Shown here one piece after another: positions 5,433 to 9,191 of a stretch of DNA of 9,191 nucleotides; position 1 is the first letter of the stretch; each line of letters opens with the position of its first letter. The notes beneath the pieces were generated by a model. That model ran no database searches. It saw only the letters and a program-made list of their open reading frames with translations, and was not told where the DNA came from. Origin of the DNA: an uncultured delta proteobacterium (GTDB lineage: Bacteria > Myxococcota_A > Bradymonadia > REDH01). The stretch spans positions 1 to 9,191 of the forward strand of contig CAIWGR010000391.1 of NCBI GenBank assembly GCA_903912275.1. Reading direction: 5' to 3'. The position numbers and the translations under genes are program-made.

Positions 5433-6188
5433 ATGAGCATCGATTCGCGTCTTAAGCAATTTGAAGAGATTGCTCGGCTGGTTGCAGCGGAGCGCCGCGC
5501 GGAATCCGCGGTTTCGGACCATGACGAGGCGGAGAGGGAGCTCTCCGATGCGGAGTCTAGGCGCGAATCCACCGCCAAGGAGCTGCAGGAGGCCAAGCAG
5601 CGCTTCTTCCTCGAAACCAAGTTGCGCGAGCTCGCGGAGGGGCAGGCGCAGTGGGAGGAGGAGGTCGCGCGGGTGGAGCCCATCTACCGGGCGATGTGCG
5701 CCTCGCCGGAGTGGCAGCGGCTCTGCGGGATCGCGGAGGACCTCGGCCGGGGGCCCCTTCGGCTGAAGATGGCGGCCGCGCAGCGGGGCAATGAGATTGT
5801 CTGCCTCCCGACATACGGGACGAATCCGACCGAGCAGGGTTGGCTGCCGGGCGACCGAATGATTGACTGGTTTACGGAGTGGTCGGTTGCGGCGCCGTTC
5901 GAGATAACGCGATTGGTCGAGGCCCCGCGAAACAACGGTACCCGTTGGACCATCGCGACCGTGGCCTCCTTCGCCGACCTGGCACGCCCCATTCCCGTGA
6001 CGCCGCTGAAGCAGCGCACCATGTTCTTTTATACGGATCGCACGACGGGCAACCCCGCAACGGTCCTTCCCTTCATGGCGCGTTCCTTCGTCGACCTCGT
6101 GGCGCGCGAGGAACTCATCCCGTTCTTGGTAGAGAAGCTCTCGCCTGAGCTCATGAAAATCGAGGCTGAACTGCTCGAAGAGCTCTGA
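5433..6188 (+). CDS. hypothetical protein with coiled-coil N-terminus
   Basis: I do not recognise this 251-residue protein. Residues 5-82 are rich in Glu, Arg, Lys, Ala and Leu with heptad-like spacing (ESAVSDHDEAERELSDAESR, then RRESTAKELQEAKQRFFLET), consistent with a long coiled coil. Residues 83-215 look globular, with aromatic and proline-rich strands such as EIVCLPTYGTNPTEQGWLPG (121-140), MIDWFTEWSV and RWTIATVASF. The C-terminal 35 residues return to charged helix (FLVEKLSPELMKIEAELLEE). There is no signal peptide or membrane segment, so a soluble cytoplasmic protein, perhaps a homo-oligomer, is likely. The opening codons are A/T-rich compared with the flanking glycosyltransferases (CTTAAGCAATTTGAAGAG). 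It converges on the membrane glycosyltransferase with only 10 bases between the stop codons. No function is assigned. Confidence 0.75.
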   Translation: MSIDSRLKQFEEIARLVAAERRAESAVSDHDEAERELSDAESRRESTAKELQEAKQRFFLETKLRELAEGQAQWEEEVARVEPIYRAMCASPEWQRLCGIAEDLGRGPLRLKMAAAQRGNEIVCLPTYGTNPTEQGWLPGDRMIDWFTEWSVAAPFEITRLVEAPRNNGTRWTIATVASFADLARPIPVTPLKQRTMFFYTDRTTGNPATVLPFMARSFVDLVAREELIPFLVEKLSPELMKIEAELLEEL

Positions 6189-6202
6189 AGGTTGGCCTTC
6201 AG
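6185..6202. terminator. hairpin between converging genes, possible bidirectional terminator
   Basis: CTGAAGG (6185-6191) and CCTTCAG (6196-6202) form a perfect 7-base-pair stem with a TTGG loop, extendable by a G-U and a C-G pair. Each arm contains the stop codon of one of the two converging genes (TGA at 6186-6188 on +, TGA at 6201-6199 on -). There is no T-run on either side, so it is not a classic intrinsic terminator. It may protect 3' ends or limit read-through. Confidence 0.4.
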
Positions 6203-8022
6203 GGGCGGGGGAGTTCTAGCCCGATATCGTTGCGGACGATGATGTAGATGGCTTCGCCAACGGAGCCGTGCACATGGGGGAGCGGCAGCCCGATCTGCTC
6301 CATCCAGCTCGGGTAGCCGTTCGGTATCAGCCGGACCGTGTACCCCGGCAGCGTGCCGGCGTGGACCTGCGCAAAGAGGGCCTCGCCGCCGCCTGCCCGC
6401 TTCTGCGTGACGACTGCCGGCAGCCGCTCGCCCTCCGCGATCTGCTTCGGCAGGAAGGTGCGGACGAATATCTCGGGCACAACCACGACCTCCGGCGACG
6501 AGGCCGTCAGTTCGTCGAGGCTGGCCTTGACCTCCGTCACACCGGGCAGTGGGTTGCGCCGTGCGGGGGGCTGCGGCCCAAGACGGGAAACACGAAGCGC
6601 CGCCAGGCTTCCCAACCCCCAGCGGGGCTGTGGGACCACGGGGCCGGCGATGTTGATGCGGGTACCCGCCGGCAGGGTGCGGAGCCAACGCTCGACCTCG
6701 AACCGAGCGTCGCTCCATTGGGCGACCTGAACGGATACTGTCTGGGCCAGAGCCCAGAGCCAGAGAGCTGCGATGGTGAGGCGCGCAGGTCTTCCGAAGC
6801 GGGCGAACAGCGCGTCTGCAGCGACGCCTGTGTAGGCTGCCAGCCAGAAGCCCGACGGCATCGCAAAGCGGTGGCCGACTCGCCCGACGACAAGGTTGAA
6901 GCAGACCAGGTGGCTAACTGCGAGGAAGAGGGGAAGCAGGCGCAGCAGCTTTGCTGACCGGCCGCTGCCCTGTGCCGGCCATCGCGCGGTGAGGAGGAGG
7001 CCGGCGAGCGTGAGCAGCAGCAATGGCAGCGGCCACCAGGTGGAGGGGAGGGAGGCCAGCAGGTCGTGGAGGTTGGCTCCAACACCGGCGACGGTCGGGT
7101 CGTAGGCACGCCAGTCTTGGCTGGCCGGTCCGGTCATCTTGTGCAGGCGCTGGAGGAAGCCGGGCGGGTTCCAGAGGGCGCCGCCCATCGCTCCGAGCCC
7201 GAGTAGGCCGATGCCAGTCGCGCGAAGCAGGAGCCGCCAGTGGGCGGCCCCCGCGGCCAGTGCCGATGGGCGCATCGCAGGGAGCGCAAGGAGCAGCAGC
7301 GGCGCTGTGATGATCCAGGCGGCATAGGCCTGGTCTTTGGTCGCGATGGAGGCGGCAACCAGCAGCGCGAAGGCGCGGTAGTCGCGCCAGTCGCCCCGCT
7401 CGAAGAGGTCGAGAAGCCTGTCAGCGGCGAGGGCCATCCAGAAGAGGTAGGGGCCGTCGAGGTTCACCGTGCGGCCGTAGTAGGCGACGGAGAGGTTGCT
7501 CATGGCAAAGAGGGTTGCGAGCAGGGCGGCCCGCCGGTTGAAGCAGCGGGCAACGATCCGGGCGAGCGCGCCGAGCGCGAGCGTGCTCATCGCAAGCGTC
7601 AGCAGCTTGGCGAGCAGGTAGACTGGCGTCATGGTCGCGTAGCCCAGGATGTGGGCCGAGATGGCATCGCCCGTCCAAGCGGGGGTGGTGACGAGGCTCA
7701 CGAGCAGCACCGGCAGGCTGAGGATTCCGAGCAGCAGGTTGTGGAGGAGCGGGTAGGTGTGGCCCGAGCCGGGCGGGAGGTTATCGACAATGCCGGCGAA
7801 GAAGTCGCGCGGCGCGACGCCGTCGTTCTCCCACTCGAAGGAGGCGGGCAGGTCCCACCCGATGCCAGCGAGTTGCAGCAGGAGATAGAGGGCGAGGAGC
7901 AGCCGCAAGGCCTGCCAGTCGGCGGGCATGTATCGGTCGCGCAGGTCAACACCGAGCGCGCGGATGCGGTCGATGCGCCCTGTCGGCGGGCCGCCTTGGG
8001 GCGTGGTGCTAGCGTCCGGCAT
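6199..8022 (-). CDS. PMT/ArnT-like membrane glycosyltransferase (GT39/GT83-type)
   Basis: The 607-residue protein is a polytopic inner-membrane protein resembling the PMT_2/ArnT group, which transfers sugars from polyprenyl-phosphate carriers on the periplasmic side. The first membrane helix is at about 37-55 (LRLLLALYLLLQLAGI). It is followed by the first periplasmic loop with FEWENDGVAPRDFF (62-75), where the family keeps essential acidic residues, and by GHTYPLLHNLLLG (87-99). SNLSVAYYGRTVNLDGPYLF (175-194) and ATKDQAY (227-233) match further family patterns. Several more hydrophobic segments run to about 430, and residues 434-607 form a soluble, presumably periplasmic C-terminal domain. 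The frame is open to a TTG at 8085, but the ATG at 8022 is preferred because the 21 extra residues are low-complexity and basic. It is transcribed in the same direction as the photolyase, 86 bases downstream. The glycan acceptor is unknown. Confidence 0.75.
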   Translation of the reverse strand: MPDASTTPQGGPPTGRIDRIRALGVDLRDRYMPADWQALRLLLALYLLLQLAGIGWDLPASFEWENDGVAPRDFFAGIVDNLPPGSGHTYPLLHNLLLGILSLPVLLVSLVTTPAWTGDAISAHILGYATMTPVYLLAKLLTLAMSTLALGALARIVARCFNRRAALLATLFAMSNLSVAYYGRTVNLDGPYLFWMALAADRLLDLFERGDWRDYRAFALLVAASIATKDQAYAAWIITAPLLLLALPAMRPSALAAGAAHWRLLLRATGIGLLGLGAMGGALWNPPGFLQRLHKMTGPASQDWRAYDPTVAGVGANLHDLLASLPSTWWPLPLLLLTLAGLLLTARWPAQGSGRSAKLLRLLPLFLAVSHLVCFNLVVGRVGHRFAMPSGFWLAAYTGVAADALFARFGRPARLTIAALWLWALAQTVSVQVAQWSDARFEVERWLRTLPAGTRINIAGPVVPQPRWGLGSLAALRVSRLGPQPPARRNPLPGVTEVKASLDELTASSPEVVVVPEIFVRTFLPKQIAEGERLPAVVTQKRAGGGEALFAQVHAGTLPGYTVRLIPNGYPSWMEQIGLPLPHVHGSVGEAIYIIVRNDIGLELPRP

Positions 8023-8108
8023 GGCAGCAGTCCGAGGATGGGGCGAGATCGGCAGCCGGTAGCACCGAGGGGGGCGGCGCTGCAACCAATGCGGTGCGGG
8101 CGGCGAGG

Positions 8109-9191
8109 TCAGACCCGTTCACCGCGGTCGAGCTTGGCCAGGAAGGCCTCTGCGTCACTGCGGAGTTCGGCGCGGCGCTCCTCGGTCATCTTCGCGAGCG
8201 TAGCAAAGGGCATGCCGAGCCGCGGGTTGCCAGCGAGCCGCTCGCGGTTGCGCATGAGGAAGTGCCGGTAGAGCGGTCCGAGCGGGCAGGCATCCGGGCC
8301 GCTCTTGGCGGCGACCTTGTAGCGGCAGCCTTTGCAGGAGTCGCTCATGCGGTCGATGTAGGCGCCCGAGGCCGCGTAGGGTTTGCTCGTCATCCGGCCG
8401 CCGTCGGCGAAGAGCACCATGCCGTGGACATTGGGCAGCTCGACCCACTCGTAGGCGTCGGCATAGACCGCGAGGTACCACTGCTCGACCTCTGCGGGTT
8501 GCAGCCCCGCGAGCAGCGCGAAGTTGCCCGTGACCATGAGCCGCTGGATGTGGTGGGCGTAGGCGTGGCGCTTCGTGGTTGCGATGGCGTCGGCCATGCA
8601 GCGCATGTCGGTCTCGCCGGTCCAGTAGAGCGAGGGCAGGGGGCGGTTGGCGGAGAGGGCGTTGCTGCGGTCGTAGTCGGGCCCCTCGAGCCAGTAGACG
8701 CCGCGCACGAACTCGCGCCAGCCGAGGAGTTGGCGGATGAAGCCCTCGGTCGCGGCGAGCGGGATGCTGCCGGCGGCGTAGGCAGCGAGTGCGGCCTCGC
8801 AGACTTCGCGCGTCAGCAGGAGTCCGAGGTTGAGCGAGGTGGAGAGGAGGCTGTGGTGGAGCCAGGCCTCGCCCGTCCGCAGGGCATCCTGGTAATCGCC
8901 GAAGCGGGGCAGGCAGTCGGCGATGAAGTGGTCGAGCGCCTGCAGGGCCTCTGCCCGGGTGACGGGCCAGTCGAACTCGCGGGCGTCTCCCATGTTGGCG
9001 GGGAAGCGGCTGCGGACGAGGTCGATGACCTCGAGCGTGATGGGGTCTGGGGCGAAGCGGGTGCGATAGGGGAGGGCGAGCCCACGGGGGAGCGCCTTGC
9101 GGTTTTCTGCGTCGAAGTTGAACTGGCCGCCTTCGGGGTCGTCGCCCTCCATGAGCCAGCCGGTCTGCCGGCGCATCAGGCGGTAGAAGAA
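8109..9191 (-). CDS. phrB: FeS-BCP (6-4) photolyase, PhrB type (C-terminal part)
   Basis: Codons run in frame to the right edge (FFYRLMRRQTGWLM), so the N-terminal antenna domain lies outside the window and about 360 residues are visible. Numbering from the Met at 9176, Cys193, Cys281, Cys284 and Cys297 have exactly the spacing of the [4Fe-4S] ligands of Agrobacterium PhrB as I recall them (350, 438, 441, 454), a constant offset of 157. The same offset places His208-His209 (AHHIQRLM) on the conserved His pair needed for (6-4) repair, and Trp185, Trp233 and Tyr234 on the electron-transfer residues. EGFIRQLLGWREFVRG (144-159) and RMTSKPYAASGAYIDRMS (261-278, near FAD) are hallmark stretches of this family (COG3046). 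The enzyme uses FAD and light to reverse (6-4) pyrimidine photoproducts. The symbol is by family; the missing N-terminus cannot be assessed. Confidence 0.92.
   Translation of the reverse strand, partial: FFYRLMRRQTGWLMEGDDPEGGQFNFDAENRKALPRGLALPYRTRFAPDPITLEVIDLVRSRFPANMGDAREFDWPVTRAEALQALDHFIADCLPRFGDYQDALRTGEAWLHHSLLSTSLNLGLLLTREVCEAALAAYAAGSIPLAATEGFIRQLLGWREFVRGVYWLEGPDYDRSNALSANRPLPSLYWTGETDMRCMADAIATTKRHAYAHHIQRLMVTGNFALLAGLQPAEVEQWYLAVYADAYEWVELPNVHGMVLFADGGRMTSKPYAASGAYIDRMSDSCKGCRYKVAAKSGPDACPLGPLYRHFLMRNRERLAGNPRLGMPFATLAKMTEERRAELRSDAEAFLAKLDRGERV

Noticed and set aside
7240..8271. 343-residue + strand frame
   Set aside because: It is antisense to the membrane glycosyltransferase and the photolyase, has a Gly/Arg/Glu-rich translation without family motifs, and is explained by GC-rich shadow coding.

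Overview
This is a GC-rich bacterial window with tightly packed genes. The GC content, the GC-ending codons, the gene families and the bacterial type of iron-sulfur photolyase suggest a proteobacterium, most likely an alphaproteobacterium. The sequence alone does not fix the genus.

Layout. (a) Positions 1-3268 hold a surface-glycan block: a SAM-dependent methyltransferase on the + strand (68-808), which converges with two glycosyltransferases on the - strand (795-2000 and 1997-3268). The two glycosyltransferases share a 4-base ATGA overlap, so they are probably translated as a coupled pair. (b) Positions 3269-6188 look like an accessory insert: a 350-base divergent intergenic region, a small charged orphan protein (3620-4090, +), an Rpn/PD-(D/E)XK-like protein with a tetrapeptide repeat tail (4146-5072, -), a second 360-base intergenic region, and an orphan protein with a coiled-coil N-terminus (5433-6188, +). 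Both orphans have strong Shine-Dalgarno sequences preceded by perfect or near-perfect leader hairpins. (c) Positions 6199-9191 carry a PMT/ArnT-like multi-membrane-spanning glycosyltransferase (6199-8022, -) and the C-terminal part of an FeS-BCP/PhrB-type (6-4) photolyase (8109 to beyond the right edge, -). The ligand cysteines, the histidine pair and the electron-transfer aromatics of the photolyase match the Agrobacterium PhrB spacing as I remember it.

How the genes may work together. The methyltransferase, the two GT4-like enzymes and the membrane glycosyltransferase could build and decorate an extracellular polysaccharide or glycolipid. The photolyase is an independent DNA-repair gene. 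The middle block has no visible link to glycan synthesis. I see no rRNA, tRNA, CRISPR array, complete insertion sequence or recognisable defence operon. The least explained part, and the best candidate for something undescribed, is the 3.5-6.2 kb stretch with its two orphan proteins, structured leaders and degenerate Rpn-like gene.
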